Source: Alphaproteobacteria bacterium
Lineage (GTDB): Bacteria; Pseudomonadota; Alphaproteobacteria; Micavibrionales; Micavibrionaceae
Assembly (NCBI GenBank): GCA_016763095.1
Contig: JAESUK010000040.1
Coordinates: forward strand, 1-27,604
Reading direction: 5' to 3'
DNA length: 27,604 nucleotides
Shown: positions 1-7,120 of the stretch, piece by piece
How positions within the stretch are numbered: position 1 is the stretch's first letter
Layout: every line of letters begins with the position of its first letter
The notes under the pieces: model-generated
What the model was told of the DNA's origin: nothing
Databases searched by the model: none
The model's input: only the letters and a program-made list of their open reading frames with translations
Translations under genes and position numbers: made by a program

Positions 1-1415
1 ACTATTCCTATCAATATTTGATGGCTCATTGATGATGAAAAAACTGTCTGTATCGCACATGCCCCTGCATAAACGCCAAATAACAAAAATAGTTTGCCAA
101 CTTCATAGTTTATTCTCTCATACGCCAAACTTACGATTAAAGTACAGATCAAGCGTAACGATAAAATAACAACACCTGCCCCGATAGCTCCAAATGCTCC
201 ATATAAAGGAATAAAATGAATATACAAAGCAACGACAAAAACCGCAGATATGCCATCAATAATCAGAGGCCATTTTGTGGTTTTCTGTGCATAGCAACCA
301 ATATTCAAATATATTGTCGCCATATGGACTGCAGAGCAAAAACATAGAAACGGAATATACTGAATTGAGGAATGGTAGACTTCTGGTGTCATAATATAGA
401 CTAAAATTGGAGCGCCCGCACTCATACATGCTGTTGTCAGAATTGTGAAAGCACACCCCCATATAGAATATTGCCCAAGTTTCTTTTTACTCTCTTTATT
501 TTTTAACAGTGCAAAACGTTTTGGTAATAACCACATTTGATATGGTTGTGTTAAGAAGGCCGCGATCAAAGCAAATTTTACGGCGAGTGCGTAGAGTGCC
601 ATATCGTGAGCACCTATACTGTCTGCCAACATCCAACGATCAAAAGACCGCAAGAAGAAACCTGCAATGCCTACGAAAATAAGCGGACATCCATACTGCA
701 AATAAACAGACATATTTTTAAGATGATGTGCCCATATTTGATGCTTTATTAAGTAACGATGAAGAGAATATGCTGTAATTACACTGGCAACCATGCTGGC
801 TGCCATCACACCAGAGACACCAAACCCACCGACCAAGACAGCGACAGATATAATGCCTTGTAATAGAGAGCGTAGAATTGTTTCTCGTACAAACTTTGCT
901 ACGTGACCATCCATACGAAGCCAACTAAGTGCCACCAAAATCATTGGAGATATGGATACGCTGACCAGAATAAAACGTACCGACCAAATATCTATTTCAA
1001 GCGGTAATAGCGCATTGATAGTTGGTGCAAGAAGTTGAAAAAGTCCTACACATGTTAAAGATAAATATACAGATAGCTTATAGATTCGCCCCGCTACAGC
1101 ATGCTTTTTCTGAACCGCTCTCTCTTCTCCAGAAAATTTAAATAATGTATCTGCCAATCCTACAATGACAATCATACCTATAATATCTGCAAGGCTTTGA
1201 AGAAGATCTAGACGCGCATATTCTGATGGTGTTAGAGCATGCGTAAAAACAGGAATTAAAAGAAACCCGACCAAACGCACACCTATCATAGAGAACCCAA
1301 ATAGGAGTGTGTGGCGTAAAACTTCTGGTAGAGCATTAAACTTACTGATCACATCATTCATAGCAGGATCATCTGCAAAGTCAGTACCAACATAAAAATC
1401 ATTGTATTTCAACAT
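1..1415 (-). CDS. Wzx-type polysaccharide flippase (MATE/PST family), C-terminus cut by window edge
   Basis: Translating the minus strand from the ATG at 1415 gives an uninterrupted frame of about 471 residues that runs off the window start, so the C-terminus is missing. It is a polytopic membrane protein: about 40 soluble N-terminal residues, then a run of hydrophobic helices separated by short basic loops, including the pattern LFGFSMIGVRLVGFLLIPVF and later TPSEYARLDLL. This layout is typical of Wzx/RfbX lipid-linked oligosaccharide flippases, which move undecaprenyl-linked repeat units across the inner membrane. The neighbouring glycosyltransferase, epimerase and exporter genes support this role. 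No clear Shine-Dalgarno and no sigma54 site precede this gene. It is divergent from the exosortase gene. Confidence 0.8.
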   Translation of the reverse strand, partial: MLKYNDFYVGTDFADDPAMNDVISKFNALPEVLRHTLLFGFSMIGVRLVGFLLIPVFTHALTPSEYARLDLLQSLADIIGMIVIVGLADTLFKFSGEERAVQKKHAVAGRIYKLSVYLSLTCVGLFQLLAPTINALLPLEIDIWSVRFILVSVSISPMILVALSWLRMDGHVAKFVRETILRSLLQGIISVAVLVGGFGVSGVMAASMVASVITAYSLHRYLIKHQIWAHHLKNMSVYLQYGCPLIFVGIAGFFLRSFDRWMLADSIGAHDMALYALAVKFALIAAFLTQPYQMWLLPKRFALLKNKESKKKLGQYSIWGCAFTILTTACMSAGAPILVYIMTPEVYHSSIQYIPFLCFCSAVHMATIYLNIGCYAQKTTKWPLIIDGISAVFVVALYIHFIPLYGAFGAIGAGVVILSLRLICTLIVSLAYERINYEVGKLFLLFGVYAGACAIQTVFSSSMSHQILIGI

Positions 1416-1457
1416 AATAACCAATTAGATATTCGTTATTATTCACTTTGAGTTTTA

Positions 1458-1490
1458 TTTTGAGAAATATTCACCGAGACTGTCTCAAAA
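1458..1490. repeat. Inverted repeat in the flippase/exosortase divergent region
   Basis: TTTTGAGA at 1458-1465 is matched by its exact reverse complement TCTCAAAA at 1483-1490, with a 17-base spacer. Nested inside is an 11-base palindrome, GAGAC-T-GTCTC, at 1476-1486. The repeats sit about 25-60 bases upstream of the predicted sigma54 promoter of the exosortase gene, so they could be an operator or activator site. That role is inference. Confidence 0.4.
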
Positions 1491-1515
1491 CCTTTGTTTT
1501 CTAATAGATTTCATA

Positions 1516-1531
1516 CGGTATTATTCTTGCA
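1516..1531 (+). promoter_or_regulatory. Predicted sigma54 promoter of the exosortase gene
   Basis: CGGTAT-TATTC-TTGCA has GG at 1517-1518 and GC at 1529-1530, the exact -24/-12 spacing of sigma54 promoters (consensus TGGCAC-N5-TTGCA). The -12 half is perfect and the -24 half is weak. The predicted start site is near 1542, only about 2 bases before the ATG. Confidence 0.45.
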
Positions 1532-1543
1532 ACCATCTCCAAC

Positions 1544-2377
1544 ATGTACCGTATCCATCTTTTTATGTTTGTTTTTACAGTTGGTTTGATCAACGCCATG
1601 ATCCGCCCAATCTTAGAACATATCAATGAATATGGTATTATAGAGGGTCTCTTTGGTGGGTTCGGCATTAGCTTTATTGTCTGGTTTGCTCTCTATTGTA
1701 GCTTTAACCTGTTACATCAAAGTACCTCTACACAAATCAACACGCGTGATATCTCCATCAGTCTCATCGCTCTTTTATTACTCTGTATTCCTAGTGCATT
1801 ATTGAGCTGGGTTACTCTCGCTATTTTTGCAGGATATTGCAGTTTTTTTGCAACTGCTCTTCATACCAAACAACGTAACGCCTGTTTGATTATGATGGCC
1901 ATTGCCTTACGTGTTCCCCTATCTGACTTATGCCTTAAGCTCTCTGCTGATGCCTTTTTACAGTTCGATGCCATTGCAACACTTGCCATTGTCAAAACTA
2001 TAGACCCCGCAATCACGCGACAAGGAAACATTCTTATTGGCTCTTCTGGACATGAACTTTTGATCATGACGGGGTGCACCTCGTTTACGAATATTTCTCT
2101 CGCACTTCTTCTTTGGTTTTCGATTGTTCGCACACATATTTTAATTTGGAATCAAAACCTTAATTTTTACGTACTCCCACTTTGTATTCTTGTTATGAGC
2201 GTTAACATATTTCGATTAAGCATGATGACACTGTCTGTCGATCTATATTATTTTTACCATGATGGTCTTGGCGCAGATATTACAAATATCGCTATTCTCC
2301 TCATTGCTGTACTCACCGCGCTTACAAGTATTCATATCAACAAGGCTTCAAAGAAGAGGACACAATATGTCTCCTAG
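1544..2377 (+). CDS. Exosortase/archaeosortase-family transpeptidase
   Basis: This 277-residue polytopic inner-membrane protein carries the exosortase catalytic triad: Cys178 in a TGCTSFTN motif (family A/T-C-S-G/S pattern), Arg224 in NIFRLSMM, and His239 in FYHDGLGADI. Each lies at the periplasmic edge of a hydrophobic segment. Exosortases cut C-terminal PEP-CTERM-like signals and transfer the protein to a surface anchor, and their genes usually sit in exopolysaccharide loci as here. The subfamily is uncertain. A likely substrate is encoded two genes downstream. No Shine-Dalgarno is visible, and the predicted sigma54 start site nearly abuts the ATG, so translation may be leaderless. The 3' end overlaps the next gene by 11 bases. 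Confidence 0.8.
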   Translation: MYRIHLFMFVFTVGLINAMIRPILEHINEYGIIEGLFGGFGISFIVWFALYCSFNLLHQSTSTQINTRDISISLIALLLLCIPSALLSWVTLAIFAGYCSFFATALHTKQRNACLIMMAIALRVPLSDLCLKLSADAFLQFDAIATLAIVKTIDPAITRQGNILIGSSGHELLIMTGCTSFTNISLALLLWFSIVRTHILIWNQNLNFYVLPLCILVMSVNIFRLSMMTLSVDLYYFYHDGLGADITNIAILLIAVLTALTSIHINKASKKRTQYVS

Positions 2378-2858
2378 AAATAAAAATGTGTTTATATGTC
2401 TTATTCTGCTCCTTGGTGTGGTCAGCATTACTCTAAAAATCACTTATAAAATAACAAACACTTACTCCTCCCATCAGTCTGAGATGGCTCTTATAACAAG
2501 ATATATGGTGGCGCATGACCTTTTCCCTCATGATCGTTTTAACCTCAATCAGGATGGGAGCTTTATTGCGTATGTTTACCGTCATGCATCATGCGACGGT
2601 GGCTGGATCATTACGCCTATGTCTCGTAATAGCGAAGGGGTCAGCTTATTTTCAAGACAAGCCGTTTACAAACATTATTCGACGGGAGCTGTCTCCTATA
2701 TGTTGCAAAGGAAAACATACAACGCATTTCCTAGCTTTGAGATGTGGGTTGCTCAGAAGGTTCGTGTATTAAAGCATGTCTTAGGGTTCAAGACCCTCCA
2801 TGTCACAACTGTTTTTGCTTTTCGTTCCTTCGGCAAGTGCCACGCCACGCTGTTTTAG
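2367..2858 (+). CDS. Exosortase-coupled membrane-anchored protein, function unknown
   Basis: This 163-residue protein starts at an ATG preceded by AAGAGGA and overlaps the end of the exosortase gene by 11 bases, so it is translationally coupled. In-frame ATGs farther upstream lie inside the exosortase gene and are less likely starts. Residues 8-25 are hydrophobic and form a signal anchor; the remainder is probably periplasmic. A segment with CDGGWIITP (about residues 76-84) is the most motif-like part. Exosortase operons often encode a small accessory membrane protein, such as EpsI-like proteins, but I do not recognise this family. Partner or accessory of the exosortase is an inference from the overlap alone. 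Confidence 0.7.
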   Translation: MSPRNKNVFICLILLLGVVSITLKITYKITNTYSSHQSEMALITRYMVAHDLFPHDRFNLNQDGSFIAYVYRHASCDGGWIITPMSRNSEGVSLFSRQAVYKHYSTGAVSYMLQRKTYNAFPSFEMWVAQKVRVLKHVLGFKTLHVTTVFAFRSFGKCHATLF

Positions 2859-2862
2859 CTAT

Positions 2863-2878
2863 CGGTGCAGGTCTTGCA
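2863..2878 (+). promoter_or_regulatory. Predicted sigma54 promoter of the DUF1194 gene
   Basis: CGGTGC-AGGTC-TTGCA has GG at 2864-2865 and GC at 2876-2877, 12 bases apart. It begins 5 bases after the stop codon of the preceding gene, and the predicted start near 2889 leaves a leader of about 95 bases. It resembles the exosortase promoter at CGGT and TC-TTGCA. Confidence 0.45.
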
Positions 2879-2984
2879 ATGCTTTATACATTCCTCGTTA
2901 TTTACACTTAAATATTCAGGGATATTGTCAAAATGAGACAAGAAACGAGAGAAACGATCAACTTTTTGAGAAAAGACATATTTT

Positions 2985-3842
2985 ATGAAACAGAATTTTT
3001 TACTCTTATGCGGCGCAACAATGTTAACATTTGTATTCGCCTCTCCCGTCTTAGCCGACGACACACTTGTTGATGTTGAGCTTCAACTCTTACTCGACAC
3101 ATCAGGAAGTATATCAAATTCAGAATATGCGCTTCAGATGCAAGGTTATTCCTATGCCTTTCAGGACAGTGGCATCCAAGACGCTATTTTGGGGGGTAAT
3201 TACGGTTCGATCGCAGTACAAACCGTGATGTGGTCCAGCCAATCCACGCAACAAACTATGACAGAGTGGACTCTCCTCGATAGCGCGGAAAGCATTAATA
3301 GTTACGCGGACACACTTTCAAATATGAGCCGCCCATTTTATGGCGCAACCTATAATGCCGAAGCTCTTGATTTTGGATCCTCCCTTTTCTCGACAAACAG
3401 CTTTAATGGAACACGAAATGTGATTGATATATCTGGGGACGGATATGGCTATGATTATATGCATGGAGATTCTGGCTGGTTTAGCGGTGGTGAAACATCC
3501 GATGCTCGTGACAATGCTTTACTGGCTGGTGTTGATACCATTAATGGTCTCACAATCACATATGATTACGCTCAAGTTGGTGATCAAGACCTTACCTCAT
3601 GGTTTGCGGGAAATGTTATTGGCGGAACAGATGCTTTTGTGTTGCAAGCCGGTGATTTCACAGATTTTCGTACGGCGCTTTCAATAAAACTCACCGCTGA
3701 AATTGAGGGCGGATATGTTCCTGAAGGCGCGATTACTCAAGGCGAAGTTTACTCTGCCCCCGCACCACTTGCAGGATCAGGTCTTGCCTCTGCCTTTATC
3801 CTTTTATTAGCGGGCTTCCGCCGACATTTTCTTGGAAAATAA
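2985..3842 (+). CDS. DUF1194 von Willebrand A-like protein with PEP-CTERM-like sorting tail
   Basis: This 285-residue secreted protein has a signal peptide with probable cleavage after PVLA (residue 24). It then matches the DUF1194 family from start to end: VDVELQLLLDTSGS at the N-terminus (MIDAS-like DxSxS, D38/S40/S42), the central NVIDISGDG, ARDNALLAGV followed by INGLTI, and KLTAEIEGG near the end. The last 28 residues (258-285) form a tripartite tail: an APAPLAG motif, a hydrophobic stretch and a terminal FRRHF basic cluster. This is the layout of VPLPA/PEP-CTERM exosortase signals. It is therefore the best candidate substrate of the exosortase encoded just upstream. Its surface role is unknown; vWA folds usually bind ligands through a metal ion. 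It ends 2 bases before the convergent glycosyltransferase gene. Confidence 0.82.
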   Translation: MKQNFLLLCGATMLTFVFASPVLADDTLVDVELQLLLDTSGSISNSEYALQMQGYSYAFQDSGIQDAILGGNYGSIAVQTVMWSSQSTQQTMTEWTLLDSAESINSYADTLSNMSRPFYGATYNAEALDFGSSLFSTNSFNGTRNVIDISGDGYGYDYMHGDSGWFSGGETSDARDNALLAGVDTINGLTITYDYAQVGDQDLTSWFAGNVIGGTDAFVLQAGDFTDFRTALSIKLTAEIEGGYVPEGAITQGEVYSAPAPLAGSGLASAFILLLAGFRRHFLGK

Positions 3843-3844
3843 TT

Positions 3845-4840
3845 CTATTTCTTATAGATTTTCATCAATTGGGGATACGCTGATTGCTCACTATATTTAC
3901 GACTAATTTTGTAATGCGCCGCGGCCGACATGGCTGAACGTTCCCCTTGTTCCAAACGTGCCCACGCGTTAATTTTACTGGCAAACTGTAACGGCTTCTC
4001 AATAGACAAACACCATCCATTAACATTATGATCTATCAGATGGGGTAATCCACCGACATCGCTTGCTAAAACGGGGATACCATGTGCCATAGCCTCCAGT
4101 GCCGCATAAGGTGTGCCTTCATTGAGAGACGGCATACAGAGTAAGTCAACATCCCCCCATACACTCTCCATATCAGAGACGAAGCCATGGAACGTAACGT
4201 TATTAGGGGCAATCTTTTTCAATTCACTTTCCAAAGGTCCCGTTCCGTAAATATGAAACTCTTGTTCATAACAAACACGGGCAATCTCAATAAAATGATG
4301 TGCCCCCTTTTCTTCGGATAAACGACCAACAAAAGCGACACGGTGGTTTTTATTCACGACCGTCCAATCACCTGACACTGGAATAAAATTCTGTAAACAA
4401 TGTTTTTGACCTTTGAGTGTTTTGAAAATACCACGACTCACAGCAATAGAGGGCGCCAACAACGAGGTTACTTCATCTAACCAAGTATAAAGCCGCATTT
4501 TTCCTCGCCCTGTATCGCCTGCATGATATGTGGAAATAACTTTTATATTCATTAAACGGCATATCAAACGCCCGATAATCCCTGCTTTATAACCATGTGT
4601 ATGAACAATATCAGGGCGCGAAGCCTTAAGTGCCTTCACAAAAGAATGTAGATTTCCGTTCAACTTAACAATAGGAACATCAATGTCGGATAATTTTGCC
4701 TCCATAGGATGCTCGCCATAATCGTTCCACAGAACAATTAATGCCGTTGACTTGTACCTCATTAACATTCGAGCGAGGTACTCAACATGTGTTTCTATAC
4801 CGCCAAACCCTTTACTATCTAAAAAAATCATAATTTTCAT
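3845..4840 (-). CDS. GT4-family glycosyltransferase
   Basis: This 331-residue protein has the two-Rossmann GT-B layout. The N-terminal half includes FGGIETHVEYLARML (acceptor side) and IVHTHGYKAG. The C-terminal half includes FVGRLSEEKG (Arg173 and Lys178 contact donor phosphate in this family) and the EX7E motif, Glu241 to Glu249, within EGTPYAALEAM. GT4 retaining enzymes transfer a sugar from a nucleotide donor to a lipid-linked or sugar acceptor on the cytoplasmic side of the inner membrane. Substrate cannot be read from sequence. It probably adds one sugar of the exopolysaccharide repeat unit. The length is slightly short for the family but complete. No Shine-Dalgarno is visible; the predicted sigma54 start lies 2 bases before the ATG. 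Confidence 0.88.
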   Translation of the reverse strand: MKIMIFLDSKGFGGIETHVEYLARMLMRYKSTALIVLWNDYGEHPMEAKLSDIDVPIVKLNGNLHSFVKALKASRPDIVHTHGYKAGIIGRLICRLMNIKVISTYHAGDTGRGKMRLYTWLDEVTSLLAPSIAVSRGIFKTLKGQKHCLQNFIPVSGDWTVVNKNHRVAFVGRLSEEKGAHHFIEIARVCYEQEFHIYGTGPLESELKKIAPNNVTFHGFVSDMESVWGDVDLLCMPSLNEGTPYAALEAMAHGIPVLASDVGGLPHLIDHNVNGWCLSIEKPLQFASKINAWARLEQGERSAMSAAAHYKISRKYSEQSAYPQLMKIYKK

Positions 4841-4852
4841 ACTTTATGTATG

Positions 4853-4868
4853 TGCAAAGCATATACCA
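4853..4868 (-). promoter_or_regulatory. Predicted sigma54 promoter of the glycosyltransferase gene
   Basis: On the minus strand the site reads TGGTAT-ATGCT-TTGCA, with GG and GC 12 bases apart (complement positions 4866-4867 and 4854-4855). The predicted start is near 4842, 2 bases before the ATG at 4840. It is divergent from the epimerase promoter 135 bases away. The AT-rich stretch between them holds a small palindrome, TTTTCT-CATTT-AGAAAA, at 4915-4931. Confidence 0.6.
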
Positions 4869-5002
4869 CTCCATCACACGTAAACTTGGTTGGTTTTAAT
4901 CAAAAAAAGAGGGTTTTTCTCATTTAGAAAAGCATTTCGAGAATATTTCCTCTTTCATCATATAAAATTATTTAATATCAACAATTTAAATAATCGTCCT
5001 GT

Positions 5003-5018
5003 TGGAACATACTTTGCA
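5003..5018 (+). promoter_or_regulatory. Predicted sigma54 promoter of the epimerase/response-regulator operon
   Basis: TGGAAC-ATACT-TTGCA differs from the sigma54 consensus at one base of the -24 element. GG is at 5004-5005 and GC at 5016-5017. The predicted start near 5029 gives a 24-base leader containing AGGAG at 5043-5047, well placed for the ATG at 5053. Confidence 0.75.
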
Positions 5019-5052
5019 ACTTCTCCCATGAGATAACAACATAGGAGCATTT

Positions 5053-6057
5053 ATGAAAAAGATTTTGGTAACAGGCGGATGTGGATTTATAGGGTCACAC
5101 CTCGTTGACCGCCTAATTAAAATGGGATATGAGGTCAGCGTTTTGGATAATCTTTCAACTGGAAAAATCGAAAACCTCAATCCAAACGCCGAGCTTATTA
5201 TTGGTGATATATGTGATCAAGAGATTGTCCAAGAACTCTGCGCCGATATTGATGGTTGCTTCCATCTGGCTGCTGTTGCTTCTGTACAAAAATCTATTGA
5301 GGATTGGTTTGCTACTCATACCACCAATCAAAGTGGTACAGTCTCACTTCTTGAGGCTCTATCAAAAAGAGCTCACCCTATGAGATATCCTTTTATCTAT
5401 GCATCATCTGCAGCCGTTTATGGCGACAACGCCAATATGCCACTTAGTGAAGATCATACAACACGTCCCCTGACCCCTTACGGCGTTGATAAATATGCCT
5501 GTGAGCATCAAGTACGAGTTGCCTTTCTTACACATAAAATATCCTCAATTGGGTATCGGTTCTTTAATGTTTATGGACCACGGCAGGATACTTCTTCACC
5601 TTATTCAGGCGTTATTTCCATTTTTATTAATAGCGCACTCCATGGTAAGGACATTACCATTTTTGGTGACGGACAACAGATTAGAGACTTTACTTATATC
5701 AACGACGTTGTTGAGATGCTTATTGCTGGTTTAAAGCCAAACCTCGAAGATGCTGAGATTATTAATGCATGTACCGGACGGCAAAGCACTATTCTTGATA
5801 TTGTTAAAACGCTGTCTTCCATCACGCAACAAAAACTTAACATACATTTTCAACCCTCTCGTAAGGGAGATATAAGAACATCCCTTGGTGATCCAAGTAA
5901 AGCGACAGGTTTTTTAAATGTGAGCGCAAAAACTGTTTTACAAGAGGGTTTACAGCATATCCTTAATGAAAGCAGTTCTGAGATGAACGCGGACAACCAG
6001 CTTATTCCACGAGAGAATTTATTCGCACATACAGGAGGTTCTCATGCAATACATTAA
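5053..6057 (+). CDS. NAD-dependent sugar-nucleotide epimerase/dehydratase (extended SDR)
   Basis: This 334-residue protein is an extended short-chain dehydrogenase of the GalE/WbpP type. It has the NAD-binding motif GGCGFIGSH at residues 8-16, LDNLSTG after the second strand, catalytic Ser118/Ser119 in YASSAAVYG, and the Tyr143-x3-Lys147 pair in YGVDKYACE. The later RFFNVYGPRQ, GDGQQIRDFTYINDVV and a terminal helical region are typical of UDP-hexose 4-epimerases, which act through a 4-keto intermediate in the cytoplasm. It probably supplies an activated sugar for the polysaccharide; the exact substrate is unknown. The start is set by AGGAG 5 bases upstream. Its last 14 bases overlap the following receiver gene. 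Confidence 0.9.
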   Translation: MKKILVTGGCGFIGSHLVDRLIKMGYEVSVLDNLSTGKIENLNPNAELIIGDICDQEIVQELCADIDGCFHLAAVASVQKSIEDWFATHTTNQSGTVSLLEALSKRAHPMRYPFIYASSAAVYGDNANMPLSEDHTTRPLTPYGVDKYACEHQVRVAFLTHKISSIGYRFFNVYGPRQDTSSPYSGVISIFINSALHGKDITIFGDGQQIRDFTYINDVVEMLIAGLKPNLEDAEIINACTGRQSTILDIVKTLSSITQQKLNIHFQPSRKGDIRTSLGDPSKATGFLNVSAKTVLQEGLQHILNESSSEMNADNQLIPRENLFAHTGGSHAIH

Positions 6058-6454
6058 CAATAACATTCATACCAAGTATTATCTTCCGACAAAGAGAAGT
6101 GATAATAAACTGATCTATGTCGTTGAAGATGATTTATTACAAGCTGATCTTTTAAAAGATTTTTTGATTGGTATTGGATATCAAGTTTCTCATCTTAAAA
6201 GCATCCGTGAATTAACATATCAAATGAAACAAATCGTGCCAGATGCTCTTCTTTTAGACGTTTGCCTACCCGAAGGATATACAGCAGGGCTCAATTATCT
6301 TGAAGGGCTACAAGACAAAGTACCAACATTTATAATCACGAACCATGACACACAAGAAACCTGTACGCGCGCAGCTTTATCACATGCCAAATATATTTTT
6401 GGGAAACCTATTGATTTTGAGAAATTGCAAAAAAATCTTGAGCGTATTTTATAA
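6044..6454 (+). CDS. Stand-alone receiver-domain response regulator
   Basis: This 136-residue protein is a single CheY-like receiver with about 20 extra N-terminal residues. Visible key residues are the acidic pair in VVEDD (Glu28/Asp29/Asp30), phosphoacceptor Asp72 in LLLDVCLPEG, the switch Thr in FIITNHD and the conserved Lys in FGKPID. No output domain follows. A strong AGGAGG 7 bases before the ATG and a 14-base overlap with the epimerase gene indicate co-transcription from the sigma54 promoter at 5003. It may accept or buffer phosphate from the local kinase, or act by protein contact on the biosynthetic enzymes. It is convergent with, and overlaps by 6 bases, the next receiver gene. Confidence 0.85.
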   Translation: MQYINNNIHTKYYLPTKRSDNKLIYVVEDDLLQADLLKDFLIGIGYQVSHLKSIRELTYQMKQIVPDALLLDVCLPEGYTAGLNYLEGLQDKVPTFIITNHDTQETCTRAALSHAKYIFGKPIDFEKLQKNLERIL

Positions 6455-6826
6455 GTTTTTCCACATATCTTTAACTTGATCCGGCAACGCCATGGGGTCA
6501 TATGGTTTTTTAATAACACCTTGCGCACCAAACGCCATTAACTCTTCAACCTGATAATCCTGCACCTTCGCTGTCATAAAGAACAATGGTATCTGAACTC
6601 CGTCTTTCCTTAATTCTTCTAAAGTTTCAGGACCTGTTTTTTCCGGCATCATTACATCACAGATAATCAGATCAGGACGGAACTCAGAGATCGCCTCGAT
6701 GCCTTTTTGCCCTCTATCAAAAGAACGTACTTCAAATTCTCCCGTGCTCGAAAGGATAATATTAGTGATCTCACGAATATCATCTTCATCATCAATATGC
6801 ATAATCTTCCGAAGTGAATCACCCAT
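6449..6826 (-). CDS. CheY-like response regulator
   Basis: This 125-residue single receiver domain has IDDEDD (acidic pocket), phosphoacceptor Asp57 in ICDVMMPEKTG, switch Thr in FFMTAK and Lys in IKKPYDPMAL. It is a canonical CheY/Spo0F-size regulator without an output domain. The start at 6826 is preceded only by a weak AAGAAA. About 220 bases upstream on the same strand lies a predicted sigma54 promoter, followed by an intrinsic terminator and a short leader reading frame. The gene may therefore be expressed by read-through of a regulated leader. No other promoter was obvious to me. Confidence 0.87.
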   Translation of the reverse strand: MGDSLRKIMHIDDEDDIREITNIILSSTGEFEVRSFDRGQKGIEAISEFRPDLIICDVMMPEKTGPETLEELRKDGVQIPLFFMTAKVQDYQVEELMAFGAQGVIKKPYDPMALPDQVKDMWKNL

Positions 6827-6847
6827 TTTCTTATACTCTCTATTATT

Positions 6848-6886
6848 CTAAACAACGTTGTGAAATCTTATCAAAAATATTATCAT
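6848..6886 (-). CDS. Possible 12-codon leader peptide upstream of the response regulator
   Basis: ATG at 6886 is preceded by a near-ideal AGGAGG with 6-base spacing and opens a frame encoding MIIFLIRFHNVV before TAG at 6848-6850. This is a much stronger ribosome site than that of the downstream response regulator at 6826. It could be a leader peptide or an upstream ribosome landing site. Evidence rests only on the Shine-Dalgarno. Confidence 0.25.
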   Translation of the reverse strand: MIIFLIRFHNVV

Positions 6887-6988
6887 GAAACGCCTCCTGA
6901 ATACATCCGCCTTCAGCCTTAACTTGTCGTAAGTTTTTATTATTATGAGAAAAAATGAGCCTTTTTCTTATTCTGCAACGCATCTTTT

Positions 6989-7026
6989 AAAAAATCCCCC
7001 CTGCCTTTTAATTTAAGACAGGGGGG
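6989..7026 (-). terminator. Intrinsic terminator on the minus strand
   Basis: A 12-bp stem (7026-7015 with 7007-6996) begins with six consecutive G-C pairs, has a 7-base loop and one G-U wobble, and is followed on the minus strand by A and then six U (6994-6989). On the plus strand the same hairpin has a C-A mismatch and no T-run, so the orientation is minus. No protein gene ends here: the nearest plus-strand genes point away from it. Confidence 0.75.
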
Positions 7027-7050
7027 ACAAGTGGGTAAGGTGCAAAGTTA
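6989..7050 (-). ncRNA. Candidate sigma54-dependent small RNA (Qrr-like position) or attenuated 5' leader
   Basis: The predicted sigma54 start at about 7050 and the terminator U-run ending at 6989 define a transcript of about 62 nt with no reading frame of its own. The first 24 nt, including ACCUUACCCACUU, are probably single-stranded, followed by the G-C-rich terminator hairpin. A small RNA driven by sigma54 next to an HPt gene and a LuxO-like activator parallels the Qrr RNAs of Vibrio, though I see no sequence similarity to Qrr. Alternatively it is the 5' leader of the response regulator gene starting at 6826, controlled by termination. Both readings are inference from the promoter and hairpin. 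Confidence 0.45.
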
Positions 7051-7060
7051 TTGATTTTAT

Positions 7061-7076
7061 TGCAAGTATAGTACCA
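7061..7076 (-). promoter_or_regulatory. Predicted sigma54 promoter of the candidate small RNA/leader
   Basis: The minus strand reads TGGTAC-TATAC-TTGCA, one mismatch from consensus in the -24 element. GG is at 7075-7074 and GC at 7063-7062. The predicted start is near 7050. It lies back to back with the perfect plus-strand sigma54 promoter at 7094-7109, so one activator complex could serve both directions. Confidence 0.7.
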
Positions 7077-7093
7077 GCTCTTCTGATACAATG

Positions 7094-7109
7094 TGGCACA
7101 CCTATTGCA
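7094..7109 (+). promoter_or_regulatory. Consensus sigma54 promoter of the receiver-HPt operon
   Basis: TGGCAC-ACCTA-TTGCA matches the sigma54 consensus at every conserved base (GG 7095-7096, GC 7107-7108). The predicted start is near 7120. This rules out ATG 7091, which lies within the promoter, as the translation start and favours ATG 7121 or a later codon. Confidence 0.85.
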
Positions 7110-7120
7110 GTGTAATGAAT

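Noticed and set aside
2800..2988. 62-codon plus-strand frame between the exosortase accessory and DUF1194 genes
   Set aside because: It overlaps the end of the accessory gene in another frame and its product is composition noise; a sigma54 promoter fits the gap better.
4881..4960. Possible terminator in the A/T-rich divergent region
   Set aside because: The only inverted repeat has an A/T-rich stem without a proper T-run, and no gene ends there.
7091..7120. Earlier ATG start (7091) for the receiver gene
   Set aside because: A perfect sigma54 promoter occupies 7094-7109 with its start near 7120, so the codon would not be transcribed.
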